Assembly (NCBI RefSeq): GCF_024347515.1
Contig: NZ_AP025492.1
Coordinates: forward strand, 3,511,999-3,575,998
Direction: 5' to 3'
Source of the DNA: Vibrio gigantis
GTDB taxonomy: Bacteria > Pseudomonadota > Gammaproteobacteria > Enterobacterales > Vibrionaceae
DNA length: 64,000 bases
The position numbers were made by a program, and so were the translations under genes. Below the pieces are notes generated by a model. It was not told where the DNA came from, made no database searches, and saw nothing but the letters and a program-made list of their open reading frames with translations. Below are positions 24,518 through 32,694 of the stretch, piece by piece; within the stretch, counting starts at the first letter, position 1, and each line of letters opens with the position of its first letter.

Positions 24518-25309
24518 CTAAGAGGCGCTATCTAGATACTCAAGCACCATCTTGCCGGCTTCTTCCGGAGATGTATCCAATGGCACACTCAACTGACGCT
24601 GCAGCTGGCCCACTCCCAATAAGCTCGCCAACATACCTTTTGCACCGTCGCGATTGCGGTCTATCTCAAACCACAACTTAAGCTCGGCATCATCACGATG
24701 GGCAACAACCTCAAGCTCACGCCAACGGCCATGATAAGGACCAGTCGTCGGAACAAACTCGAACTCTTGTACAAATGGAAGTTCAAAGCCCTCTACCGCT
24801 TCACATTCCACTTGGCGGATACGTAGACCTTGAGCTTCAAGTTCGTTAAAAATGCCATCGAGGAGTGCATCAGGACGAACCGTTAAGATATCTTTATCCG
24901 ATGGGTCAATCGCCATCGCAATATCCAAGCCGGTTTCAAGCCACACCTTTGAATCACCAATCGTGACCGGTGTATTCAGTGGTACATCAAACTCACATTC
25001 AAAATCACGGGTTTCACCTGGCTGAATAACAAAGGCATACGGCAGGCTCCATTTGGCCAACGAGTATGTTTGGTGCATTCGGCGTTTATGACCGCCCTCT
25101 TGCCTTTGTGAGTTCATGGTGACTTCTTTGACGTAACGACAGCACAAGTTGAGATCGATATTGTCGATCTCCTGTGGCTGAGCGCCACCGTAGACATGCA
25201 CAATAATGCTCGCCTTTTGTCCTGGATAAAGCACTTCCTGTTGCAATACAGAATCTACCTTGGCAGACCCAATGCCAAAACTTGCTAACGTTTTCTTTAA
25301 GAACGACAT
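24518..25309 (-). CDS. Spo0M homologue (sporulation-control protein family, arrestin-like)
   Basis: A 263-residue cytosolic protein of the Spo0M family, an arrestin-like beta-sandwich. It starts MSFLKKTLASFGIGSAKVDSVL and continues VYPG-type family sequence (EVLYPGQKASIIVHVYGG). In Bacillus it modulates Spo0A phosphorylation, a role that cannot apply in a non-sporulating Vibrio. The ATG at 25307-25309 sits behind a strong AAAGGAGG; a GTG two codons earlier overlaps that site. The gene is alone between two regulatory-looking intergenic regions. Confidence 0.82.
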   Translation of the reverse strand: MSFLKKTLASFGIGSAKVDSVLQQEVLYPGQKASIIVHVYGGAQPQEIDNIDLNLCCRYVKEVTMNSQRQEGGHKRRMHQTYSLAKWSLPYAFVIQPGETRDFECEFDVPLNTPVTIGDSKVWLETGLDIAMAIDPSDKDILTVRPDALLDGIFNELEAQGLRIRQVECEAVEGFELPFVQEFEFVPTTGPYHGRWRELEVVAHRDDAELKLWFEIDRNRDGAKGMLASLLGVGQLQRQLSVPLDTSPEEAGKMVLEYLDSAS

Positions 25310-25536
25310 ATGCACCTCCTTTAAAGCATCATCTTAAGCCTGAAAGAGGTTCAAACTCAAATATACTGCTCACACTATTTTAGCTCTAATATCGTTTAAT
25401 TATCACTCAGGCGTCGATCGATAACTTAGATAGTGATAATCTAAGCCTTGATATGCATGCATATCATTATCCTGATTTATTCTTCGGATTGGCGAAAGCC
25501 AGACGAGTGACGCTTCAAGTAATTGAGGTGGATCTC
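25310..25536. other. Intergenic region rich in overlapping inverted repeats
   Basis: Between the Spo0M homologue and the small-protein locus lie several perfect inverted repeats. They are ATTATCACT/AGTGATAAT (25399-25407 with 25432-25440), TTAGAT/ATCTAA (25426-25431 with 25439-25444), TCGATCGA (25414-25421) and the 16-bp palindrome GATATGCATGCATATC (25450-25465). A GGC-GAAA-GCC hairpin lies at 25491-25500. Regulatory function is inferred; no known riboswitch class was recognised. Confidence 0.5.
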
Positions 25537-25584
25537 ATGGTAAATCAGGCCATTAGATTGGCAATGGATATGCCTGACCGTTAG
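25537..25584 (+). CDS. Possible 15-residue upstream peptide
   Basis: ATG to TAG encodes MVNQAIRLAMDMPDR, with GAGGTGG 6 to 12 bases upstream. It ends 8 bases before the start of the 55-residue ORF. A helix TCAGGC/GCCTGA (25545-25550 with 25572-25577), with an inner CATT/AATG, lies inside it. It could be a leader peptide that couples translation, or simply a structured 5' UTR. Too short for any homology-based judgement. Confidence 0.35.
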   Translation: MVNQAIRLAMDMPDR

Positions 25585-25592
25585 GTAAATTA

Positions 25593-25760
25593 ATGCGCCC
25601 AACAGCTGTCAGGTTCTCGCACACCAACCGTAGTGCGATGCGTCGTCGTAGTGGCTTTGTTGCTGCTCCAACGGCTAAGAAATTGGCTCCTACAATGACT
25701 CTAGTTGAGAAGACTGCTTTATTAGCACCGACTACAACAAAAGTGATTAAAGCCGCTTAA
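25593..25760 (+). CDS. Small basic protein, 55 residues, unknown function
   Basis: The reading frame starts MRPTAVRFSHTNRSAMRRRS and ends TTKVIKAA. The N-terminal third is Arg-rich (RRRS); the rest is Ala/Thr/Pro/Lys-rich with no membrane segment. Support for a real gene: codons look like neighbouring genes, a tight terminator begins 2 bases after the stop, and a TTAGG motif lies before the ATG. I do not recognise the family. It is not part of yihD, which follows with its own leader. Confidence 0.6.
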   Translation: MRPTAVRFSHTNRSAMRRRSGFVAAPTAKKLAPTMTLVEKTALLAPTTTKVIKAA

Positions 25761-25761
25761 C

Positions 25762-25790
25762 AAAAAGCGCAGTTTTTACTGCGCTTTTTC
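25762..25790 (+). terminator. Terminator after the 55-residue ORF
   Basis: Perfect stem AAAAAGCGCAGT/ACTGCGCTTTTT with a TTTT loop, starting 2 bases after the stop codon. Confidence 0.92.
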
Positions 25791-25889
25791 TTGCCCGCTC
25801 CCATCTTGAAATGTGTTTACACATTGGTATTCCCTACCCGATTTGATACCTTAGCCACAAATCATTATAAAATTTGTGGAGAATAAAGT

Positions 25890-26153
25890 ATGAAGTGTCA
25901 CCGCATAGAAGAACTGCTTGAACTGATGGAGCCTGAGTGGCAGAAAGATCAAGAGCTTAACTTGTTAGAGTTCATCATTAAGCTGTCAAAAGAAGCAGGC
26001 TACGAGGGTAAACTTGAAGACCTGACTGACGATGTGCTTATCTACCATCTAAAAATGCGTAACAGCAAAAAAGATGAAATGATCCCGGGTCTGAAAAAAG
26101 ACCAAGAAGATGATTTCAAAACCGCAATTCTAAAAGCACGTGGCATCCTTTAA
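25890..26153 (+). CDS. yihD: DUF1040 family protein YihD
   Basis: An 87-residue cytosolic protein of the YihD/DUF1040 family, function unknown. [19 protein letters not shown] and [20 protein letters not shown] align well with Escherichia coli YihD from memory. In both genomes it lies near srkA and dsbA; here ccoG is inserted between. Terminator at 26205-26232. Confidence 0.9.
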   Translation: MKCHRIEELLELMEPEWQKDQELNLLEFIIKLSKEAGYEGKLEDLTDDVLIYHLKMRNSKKDEMIPGLKKDQEDDFKTAILKARGIL

Positions 26154-26204
26154 TTACCTCGATGCTCAAGAGCGTAATTACCGTATAGATAAAACTCTCA
26201 ATTT

Positions 26205-26232
26205 AAAAAAGCGACCACTCGGTCGCTTTTTT
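26205..26232 (+). terminator. Terminator after yihD
   Basis: AAAAAAGCGACC-ACTC-GGTCGCTTTTTT, a perfect stem with A and T tracts on both sides. Confidence 0.93.
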
Positions 26233-26480
26233 GTTTCTGTTCGCTATTTTTTCGTCACAACTGTTATGACTTTTGTTGTTAAAGGTTGATAGCGTTAAAG
26301 AAATGAGAACAAGATTGTCGCTATAATCGCCATCCATAAGAATCTTCTAAAATAATAAGAGTGAGTGCGATAACAACAAATGCACCAAGCTCAATTTCTA
26401 CAGGTTCTCTAAATCATACTTTCAAGTAATGTCGTCATGCTCGTTTTAAGCGGGCAAACAAGCCACAAAAAGGATAGTCC
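26233..26480 (+). promoter_or_regulatory. Intergenic region with ccoG promoter candidate
   Basis: A perfect -10 TATAAT lies at 26322-26327 but no good -35 is found 16-18 bases upstream, suggesting activator dependence. No FNR-type palindrome was seen near it. About 150 bases of leader precede ccoG; a 10-codon ATG frame at 26380 lacks a ribosome binding site. Confidence 0.45.
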
Positions 26481-27899
26481 ATGAGTCAGGATAAAATCGA
26501 TATCAAAGATGTGACTCCTAAAACCTTTAACCCGAAAACACATAAAGGTAATGGAGATCGATTTAACCCAAGTAACCGAATCTATGTTCGAGAAAGCAAA
26601 GGTAAATTCCAACAACTGCGTCGCTATGGCGGTTGGTTCTTACTTTTACTTTTTGCGCTTATCCCATGGATTCCATTTGGTGAACGACAAGCGATCTTGC
26701 TCGATATCGGTAGCCAACAGTTCAACTTCTTTGGCACCACGTTATACCCGCAAGATCTGACTCTACTCGCGATCCTATTTATGATTGCCGCGTTTGGCTT
26801 ATTTTTCATAACGACCTTTTTAGGGCGAGTCTGGTGCGGCTACTTGTGTCCACAAACCGTCTGGACCTTCATGTACATATGGTTCGAAGAGAAACTGGAA
26901 GGTGCAGCCAATAAGCGAAGAAAACAAGACTCGGGCAAACTGACGAGCAATTTAATCGTCAGAAAAACCCTCAAACACATTGCGTGGTGGGCGATTGCCA
27001 TCGCTACGGGCTTAACCTTTGTTGGTTACTTCATTCCAATCAAAGAGTTAGTGGTTGGTTTCTTTACCTTTAACTCATCTTTCTGGCCAGTGTTTTGGGT
27101 GCTGTTTTTTGCTGGGTGTACTTACGCCAATGCAGGTTGGATGCGTTCAATTGTTTGTCTGCACATGTGTCCTTACGCGCGTTTCCAATCAGCTATGTTT
27201 GATAAAGACACCTTCATCGTAGGCTACGACACAGAACGTGGTGAAAGCCGTGGTCCTCGCTCTCGCAAGGCGGATCCAAAAGAGCTTGGCCTAGGCGACT
27301 GTATTGACTGTAATTTATGTGTGCAAGTTTGCCCTACCGGAATTGATATCCGTGACGGCCTGCAATACGAATGTATTAACTGTGGCGCGTGTATTGATGC
27401 CTGTGACAACACCATGGAACGTATGGGCTATGAGAAAGGCCTGATTAACTACACCACCGAGCACAGACTTGAGGGTCACTCAACCAAGGTAATGCGTCCT
27501 AAGTTGCTAGGCTATGGAGCCATCTTGATCGTGATGCTTGGCTTGTTCTTCGCACAGATAGCAAGTGTTGATCCTGCAGGTCTGAGTGTTCTGCGTGACA
27601 GAAACCAGCTGTTTAGAATCAATAACCAAGGGTTGGTTGAAAACACCTATACCCTCAAAGTGATCAACAAGACTCAACAAGAGCAAGAATACAAACTCGA
27701 TGTGAGCGGACTACCCGGTTCTATCTGGTACGGCAAACAGACGATTACCGTCAATCCGGGAGAGGTTTTGAACCTACCTATCAGTTTAGGCGCCGACCCA
27801 GAAAAACTGAGCTCACCAGTTTCGACAATTCAGTTTATACTCTCGGATAATGAAGAGTTTACGATGGAAGTCGAAAGCCGCTTTATCAAGAAGCTCTGA
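26481..27899 (+). CDS. ccoG: Cytochrome c oxidase accessory protein CcoG (RdxA/FixG-like)
   Basis: A 472-residue membrane iron-sulfur protein. It has several transmembrane segments (about 50-70, 95-118, 165-190, 200-220, 350-368), the CGYLCPQTVW motif, and two 4Fe-4S ferredoxin motifs, CIDCNLCVQVCP and CINCGACIDACD. A C-terminal Ig-like FixG domain follows. The family is thought to reduce Cu(II) to Cu(I) for assembly of the CuB site of cbb3 oxidase. Unusually it is not with ccoNOQP here but between yihD and srkA. A terminator follows at 27941. Confidence 0.93.
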   Translation: MSQDKIDIKDVTPKTFNPKTHKGNGDRFNPSNRIYVRESKGKFQQLRRYGGWFLLLLFALIPWIPFGERQAILLDIGSQQFNFFGTTLYPQDLTLLAILFMIAAFGLFFITTFLGRVWCGYLCPQTVWTFMYIWFEEKLEGAANKRRKQDSGKLTSNLIVRKTLKHIAWWAIAIATGLTFVGYFIPIKELVVGFFTFNSSFWPVFWVLFFAGCTYANAGWMRSIVCLHMCPYARFQSAMFDKDTFIVGYDTERGESRGPRSRKADPKELGLGDCIDCNLCVQVCPTGIDIRDGLQYECINCGACIDACDNTMERMGYEKGLINYTTEHRLEGHSTKVMRPKLLGYGAILIVMLGLFFAQIASVDPAGLSVLRDRNQLFRINNQGLVENTYTLKVINKTQQEQEYKLDVSGLPGSIWYGKQTITVNPGEVLNLPISLGADPEKLSSPVSTIQFILSDNEEFTMEVESRFIKKL

Positions 27900-27940
27900 T
27901 ACCCGCACCTTAGTGCTTGGTATAACAACCCAATAAATGG

Positions 27941-27967
27941 AAAAAGGCTCAGTAATGAGCCTTTTTT
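27941..27967 (+). terminator. Terminator after ccoG
   Basis: Perfect stem AAAAAGGCTC/GAGCCTTTTT, loop AGTAAT, followed by further T. It lies before the srkA start and argues against srkA starts upstream of it. Confidence 0.9.
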
Positions 27968-27972
27968 ATTCT

Positions 27973-28959
27973 ATGACGATGCAAGCCTTTAACTTTGATA
28001 ACCTGACTCCTGACTTCATGTGGTACGCACTGGAGAGTATAGGAGTTCGCGCTGAATCCGGGCTTCTCGCTCTCAACAGTTACGAAAACCGTGTATATCA
28101 ATTCACAGACGAAGACCGTAAACGCTACGTCGTTAAGTTTTATCGCCCACAGCGCTGGAACAAGGCACAGATCCAAGAAGAACATGACTTCGCACTAGAG
28201 CTTATCGAACAAGAGATGCCCGTTGCGCCTCCAATGCGAATCAACGGTGCAACATTACATGAATACCAAGGCTACCTATTTGCCTTATTTGAAAGTGTCG
28301 GTGGTAGGCAGTATGAAGTGGATAACCTAGACCAATTGGAAGGCGTTGGGCGCTTTCTTGGGCGTATTCATAAAGCCAGCGCAGGAAGAACATTCCAACA
28401 TCGCCCTACTATCAGCCTGGATGAATACCTTTATCAGCCACGTAAGATTCTAGAGAATTCTCAGTTTATCCCGACGCACCTAGAGAACGCGTTTTTCAAT
28501 GACGTTGACCTTCTGATAAAAGAGCTAGAGAGCCAGTGGCCGAGCAACATTGAGAATATCCGCCTGCACGGTGACTGCCACCCTGGCAATATTTTGTGGC
28601 GCGATGGGCCAATGTTCGTCGATCTTGATGACGCACGTAACGGCCCTGCGATACAAGATCTGTGGATGCTGCTCAATGGCGAGCGCCAAGATAAGCTGAT
28701 GCAACTGGATATTTTGCTAGAGAGTTACCAAGAGTTTTGCGATTTTAATACCGCACAACTGAAACTAATCGAACCACTACGCGGTCTACGTATGGTGCAT
28801 TACATGGCATGGTTGGCGAAACGATGGCACGATCCTGCGTTTCCTCTGGCCTTCCCATGGTTTAATGATCCGAAATATTGGGAACAACAAGTACTTGCTT
28901 GTAAAGAGCAAATTGCTACCCTGCAAGAGCCACCACTTTCGTTAATGCCTCAGTGGTAA
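27973..28959 (+). CDS. srkA: Stress response kinase A (SrkA/YihE)
   Basis: A 328-residue aminoglycoside-phosphotransferase-like Ser/Thr kinase of the Cpx-linked YihE/SrkA family, which counters the MazEF/ROS death pathway in Escherichia coli. Conserved segments: LNSYENRVYQF, YVVKFYRPQRW (ATP Lys), LHGDCHPGNILWRDGP (catalytic loop) and FVDLDDARNGPAIQDLWML. The start is uncertain: ATG 27973 or 27979 fits family length, while earlier ATGs at 27937 and 27955 lie before or inside the ccoG terminator. No clear Shine-Dalgarno is seen. dsbA follows after 55 bases, as in enterics. Confidence 0.92.
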   Translation: MTMQAFNFDNLTPDFMWYALESIGVRAESGLLALNSYENRVYQFTDEDRKRYVVKFYRPQRWNKAQIQEEHDFALELIEQEMPVAPPMRINGATLHEYQGYLFALFESVGGRQYEVDNLDQLEGVGRFLGRIHKASAGRTFQHRPTISLDEYLYQPRKILENSQFIPTHLENAFFNDVDLLIKELESQWPSNIENIRLHGDCHPGNILWRDGPMFVDLDDARNGPAIQDLWMLLNGERQDKLMQLDILLESYQEFCDFNTAQLKLIEPLRGLRMVHYMAWLAKRWHDPAFPLAFPWFNDPKYWEQQVLACKEQIATLQEPPLSLMPQW

Positions 28960-29014
28960 CAGCAATCGCAACATACAACTAGATAAAAATTCAAACATAA
29001 TGGAGATTGGATAA

Positions 29015-29614
29015 ATGAAAAAGCTATTCGCATTTTTCTCATTGATCATGTTGAGCCTTTCAGCTCACGCTGCGAAATTTAACGAAGGTGAACACTACAA
29101 AGTTCTTGACCTAGAAGCATCAAAAAAACCAATGGTGACAGAGTTCTTCTCTTTTTACTGCCCACACTGTAATAGCTTTGAGCCAATCATCCAGCAGCTA
29201 AAACAACAGCTACCTAAAGACGCTAAGCTACAGAAGAACCATGTTTCATTTATGGGTGGCAACATGGGGCTGCCAATGAGCAAAGCTTACGCGACCATGA
29301 TTGCGCTGAAAGTTGAAGACAAGATGGTGCCAGTGATGTTTAACCGCATCCACACAATGAACAAGCCACCACGTGATGAAGCAGAACTGCGTCAAATCTT
29401 CCTAGACGAAGGTGTTGATGCGAAGAAATTTGATGCGGCATACAATGGCTTTGCGGTAGATTCAATGGTTCGTCGTTTCGACAAAGCATTCAAAGACAGC
29501 GGACTTTCAGGCGTACCAGCTGTCGTAGTTAACAACCGCTACCTAGTAGAAGCTCAAGGCATCAACAGCCTAGATGAATACTTTGAGTTGGTTAACTTCC
29601 TGCTGAAAAAGTAA
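29015..29614 (+). CDS. dsbA: Thiol:disulfide interchange protein DsbA
   Basis: A 199-residue periplasmic oxidase that forms disulfides in secreted proteins. Signal peptide [18 protein letters not shown]; thioredoxin fold with active-site CPHC (in [14 protein letters not shown]) and the cis-proline loop [12 protein letters not shown] preceded by TGGAG. Terminator at 29638. Confidence 0.96.
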   Translation: MKKLFAFFSLIMLSLSAHAAKFNEGEHYKVLDLEASKKPMVTEFFSFYCPHCNSFEPIIQQLKQQLPKDAKLQKNHVSFMGGNMGLPMSKAYATMIALKVEDKMVPVMFNRIHTMNKPPRDEAELRQIFLDEGVDAKKFDAAYNGFAVDSMVRRFDKAFKDSGLSGVPAVVVNNRYLVEAQGINSLDEYFELVNFLLKK

Positions 29615-29637
29615 AAAAACAATCAAAAAACCATAAT

Positions 29638-29662
29638 AAGGGAGCTTCGGCTTCCTTTTTTG
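29638..29662 (+). terminator. Terminator after dsbA
   Basis: Stem AAGGGAGC/GCTTCCTT with a stable TTCG loop (one G-U pair), then a T run. The next 185 bases are an AT-rich promoter region for the following gene. Confidence 0.85.
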
Positions 29663-29846
29663 TCCCTAACGCTTTTTAATCACTTCAGGCAGAAGATACT
29701 ATCTCTCGATGTAGTTCTACTTCCCATTTATTTAATAAACCTTTACATGGTGCGCGATAAAGTGAACCTTTAGATTTTATTGTTTTCTATAACCTTTTGT
29801 TAACAGCTATTTGTTGCTGCCAATTACTGGGGCAAGGAGCCTCTGA

Positions 29847-30803
29847 ATGAAAATTAAATATACGTTATTAGCGTTAAGCGTTGCCGCTGCGCCTGCGTTT
29901 GCCAAGCTTGCTGATGAGCAAGGCTTCAGTGGTGAAATCTCTATTAACACCGGGGTAACCTCTTCAACCTCAAACTTTGATACCGATGCTGATAGCACAA
30001 TTTCATCAAACACGCAGAAAGCCTCATCTGAGAGCTCATTTCTTGTCGCACCTCTAGGTAGTATCGCTTACACCTTTGGTGAAAAGTTAAATCATCAAGT
30101 CTACACAGGTACTGCACGTGATGACGTGGCAACGGGTACCGTTGTGCTTGAAGTGGGTTACAAATACCAACTTGAGTCAGGCATGGTGATCGATGCCTCA
30201 CTACTGCCAACCATTATGTCTGGTGAAACCTGGGCCAACCCTTATGCAGAGGGTGTAGCTCGAAGCAAAACGGATGAAACTGGTAATGCTTTCCGTTTGA
30301 AGCTAAGTAACATTGCAGGTTCAGCTTTCTCACTCGATATGGCTTACGCAACCAAGGATGTTGATAGCGATCTGGTTGGATACGAAGAACTTAAGCGTGA
30401 TGCTGATACCCTCTACCTGAAAGGTCAGTATCGCCAGCCGATTAGCCGCACCATGATGCTAGTACCATCTTTGATTTACCAATCAAGTGATGCGGAAGGT
30501 AATGCTGAATCATTCGAACAGTTCGGTGGTGAAGTCAGCTTATTTGGTGGTATGGGTCGTCACCAATACGCATTAACAGCGGGCTACAACCAACGCTCAT
30601 ATGACGCTAGTAACCCAATCTATGACAAAAAGCGTAGTGACGATAATATCAACCTATTCGCTGCTTACGAATATGATCAATTCATGGATTGGGAAAACTG
30701 GTCGTTCGTTTCTCTTGCTGGCTACGGCACGAGCGACTCCAACATTACCTTCTATGATGAGTCTCAATACATCGTTTCAGTTGGCTTGAACTACAAGTTC
30801 TAA
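29847..30803 (+). CDS. DUF2860 family outer-membrane-like protein
   Basis: A 318-residue protein with a signal peptide (KIKYTLLALSVAAAPAFA), alternating beta-strand pattern and a C-terminal Phe (VGLNYKF), all typical of outer-membrane beta-barrels. It matches the Vibrio DUF2860 family as I recall it; function unknown. AAGGAG precedes the ATG. It is monocistronic, between the dsbA terminator and a bidirectional terminator shared with comM. Confidence 0.75.
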   Translation: MKIKYTLLALSVAAAPAFAKLADEQGFSGEISINTGVTSSTSNFDTDADSTISSNTQKASSESSFLVAPLGSIAYTFGEKLNHQVYTGTARDDVATGTVVLEVGYKYQLESGMVIDASLLPTIMSGETWANPYAEGVARSKTDETGNAFRLKLSNIAGSAFSLDMAYATKDVDSDLVGYEELKRDADTLYLKGQYRQPISRTMMLVPSLIYQSSDAEGNAESFEQFGGEVSLFGGMGRHQYALTAGYNQRSYDASNPIYDKKRSDDNINLFAAYEYDQFMDWENWSFVSLAGYGTSDSNITFYDESQYIVSVGLNYKF

Positions 30804-30828
30804 CTTCAGCAAGTATCAACTACTTTTC

Positions 30829-30858
30829 CAAAAAGCCTGCATACAAGCAGGCTTTTTT
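30829..30858. terminator. Bidirectional terminator between DUF2860 gene and comM
   Basis: AAAAAGCCTGC-ATACAA-GCAGGCTTTTTT, with A and T tracts on both sides, between two convergent genes. Confidence 0.92.
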
Positions 30859-30877
30859 GTTTACCACAACACAATGA

Positions 30878-32401
30878 CTATACAGCTTGTGCCGTAAGTT
30901 GCTTCAATAATCTATCCATCGCGCGGTAACCAAGCGCTTCCGATAAGTGTTTCTTTTCTATCTGCTCGTTACCATCCAGATCAGCAATAGTACGTGCGAC
31001 CTTGATGATTCGATGATAGGCACGAATCGATAAACCCAGTCTATGCAGCGCTGTTTCCAGAAACTCGGCATCTTCACGTCGCAGTGGGCAATACTTCTCA
31101 ATTTCTCGACTACCTAACAGTGCATTCGATTTATGGTTGCGAGATAGCATCAACTGACGAGCTTGTTTAACTCTTTGCTTTACAACCTGAGTGGTTTCAC
31201 CGCGGTCACCACCCTCGGCGAGCATTCCTTTAGGCAGCAATGGAATCTCCAATGACATATCAAACCGATCAAGTAACGGCCCAGATAGCCGATTGAGGTA
31301 GCGCAATATGATCTGCGGGTTAGCGCGTGCTTGATTACCTTCGTAGTAACCTGTTGGACTTGGGTTGAGTGCACCGATCAATTGAAAGCGCGCAGGGAAA
31401 CGAGTTTTCCCCGCCACCCGCGAGATAATGATTTCACCCGACTCCAGTGGCTCACGCAATGAATCGAGCACCTTGCGCTCAAACTCGGGCATCTCATCAA
31501 GAAACAATAAGCCATTGTGCGCCAAAGAGATCTCGCCGGGGCGAGGGACTGAGCCCCCACCTACCAGTGCTGCCATTGAACTCGAATGATGTGGAGCGCG
31601 AAAAGGACGTTGTTTCCAGTTGTATTGATTGATCTCTTGTTGCGTTAACGAAGCCACCGAAGCGGTTTCCATCGCTTCGTCATCACTCATTTCAGGTAAC
31701 AAATCACGCAGTCGAGAAGCCAACATGGTCTTGCCCGTTCCGGGAGGGCCTAGAAAAAGTAGGTTATGGTTACCCGCAGCTGCTATCTCTAGTGCTCGTT
31801 TGCCTTGCTGTTGGCCGATGATGTCTTGCAGGTCGCGAAGCTCAGACACATCAACTTGATGTTGCTCGGTACGATACAGACCAAGCTGAGCCTGCCCACA
31901 CAAATCCGCACAAACCTCCAACAAGGTTTGTGCGGATTTGTGAGCTCCCTTGCCCACCAGCGCCGCCTGATCACCGTTGTGGTGTGGGACGACCAAACAT
32001 CGTTCGACACTATCGGCGGCTAACGTTGCGGGTAACACGCCCTTTACTGAGCGCAACTCTCCTGACAACGCCAACTCACCGATGAATTCATGCTTCGCGA
32101 TCTTGGATGTGGGAAGCTGCTCGGAGGCGACTAAGATTCCTAGCGCAATAGGCAAATCAAAACGTCCGCCCTCTTTTGGCAAATCTGCTGGAGCGAGATT
32201 GACCGTGATTCTTTTCGATGGAAACTCAAAGCGAGAATTAATGATCGCGCTTCTCACTCGATCTTTAGATTCCTTGACCGTTGTTTCAGGCAGACCCACC
32301 AGCGTAAAGCCGGGCATTCCGTTGCTTATATGCACCTCAACCGTCACTTCTGGCGCCTCTACACCAACACTAGCTCGACTATGAATTATCGCGAGTCCCA
32401 T
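30878..32401 (-). CDS. comM: Branch-migration helicase ComM (YifB, Mg-chelatase-like AAA+)
   Basis: A 507-residue hexameric helicase that extends heteroduplex during natural transformation in Vibrio and relatives. Domains: N-terminal LonC-like ChlI domain (about 20-145), AAA+ core with Walker A GPPGTGKTMLA and Walker B GLLFLDEMPEF, and a C-terminal Mg-chelatase domain. The start is the ATG at 32399-32401 behind AAAGGAAAG, giving MGLAIIHSRASVGVEAP; 19 codons upstream are non-native. Divergent from the ilv operon. Confidence 0.95.
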   Translation of the reverse strand: MGLAIIHSRASVGVEAPEVTVEVHISNGMPGFTLVGLPETTVKESKDRVRSAIINSRFEFPSKRITVNLAPADLPKEGGRFDLPIALGILVASEQLPTSKIAKHEFIGELALSGELRSVKGVLPATLAADSVERCLVVPHHNGDQAALVGKGAHKSAQTLLEVCADLCGQAQLGLYRTEQHQVDVSELRDLQDIIGQQQGKRALEIAAAGNHNLLFLGPPGTGKTMLASRLRDLLPEMSDDEAMETASVASLTQQEINQYNWKQRPFRAPHHSSSMAALVGGGSVPRPGEISLAHNGLLFLDEMPEFERKVLDSLREPLESGEIIISRVAGKTRFPARFQLIGALNPSPTGYYEGNQARANPQIILRYLNRLSGPLLDRFDMSLEIPLLPKGMLAEGGDRGETTQVVKQRVKQARQLMLSRNHKSNALLGSREIEKYCPLRREDAEFLETALHRLGLSIRAYHRIIKVARTIADLDGNEQIEKKHLSEALGYRAMDRLLKQLTAQAV

Positions 32402-32452
32402 AACTTTCCTTTGTCTTTGATTTAAAAGTATTCGCTCTGGATATTCGTTGCT

Positions 32453-32486
32453 CACCAAAGCTATAAGGTTGTTATATAGCTTGGTG
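32453..32486. repeat. Imperfect inverted repeat between comM and ilv
   Basis: CACCAAAGCTATAA and TTATATAGCTTGGTG face each other around a short spacer. No T tract follows on either strand, so it is more likely an operator than a terminator. The function is unknown. Confidence 0.4.
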
Positions 32487-32512
32487 GAATGGTGTTTTAA
32501 TGTGAAAAAAGA

Positions 32513-32552
32513 ATGACATTTTCCTTGTCATGCGGCAGATTTGTGTGATAAC
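32513..32552 (+). promoter_or_regulatory. ilv operon promoter
   Basis: -35 TTGTCA (32525-32530), 16-bp spacer, -10 GATAAC (32547-32552). An inverted repeat ATGACA/TGTCAT (32513-32518 with 32526-32531) overlaps the -35 and may bind a regulator. Confidence 0.55.
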
Positions 32553-32604
32553 ACTAGAGATGTAGACATTTACTAAAGACAATAAACGAGAAAACTCGAA
32601 TTAT

Positions 32605-32694
32605 ATGAACTTTAACGCTCGCATTTACGCACTGATTAACCTGATTATCGTGGTCATTATTGAGACTGCGCGGGGGCGAGTGGGAAAAAAGTAA
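32605..32694 (+). CDS. ilvL: ilv operon leader peptide
   Basis: A 29-residue peptide, MNFNARIYALINLIIVVIIE...RGRVGKK, with nine Ile/Val and two Leu codons clustered at residues 7-19. That is the signature of a multivalent branched-chain amino acid attenuator. It ends just before the attenuator hairpin. When charged Ile, Val or Leu tRNA is scarce, a ribosome stalled here would favour the antiterminator. Confidence 0.9.
   Translation: MNFNARIYALINLIIVVIIETARGRVGKK

Noticed and set aside
25480..25600. Known riboswitch classes (glycine, c-di-GMP, guanidine, Mn) in the small-protein leader
   Set aside because: Hairpins exist, but none of the conserved sequence cores of these classes was recognised.
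26380..26412. 10-codon upstream ORF before ccoG
   Set aside because: No Shine-Dalgarno and no regulatory codon pattern.
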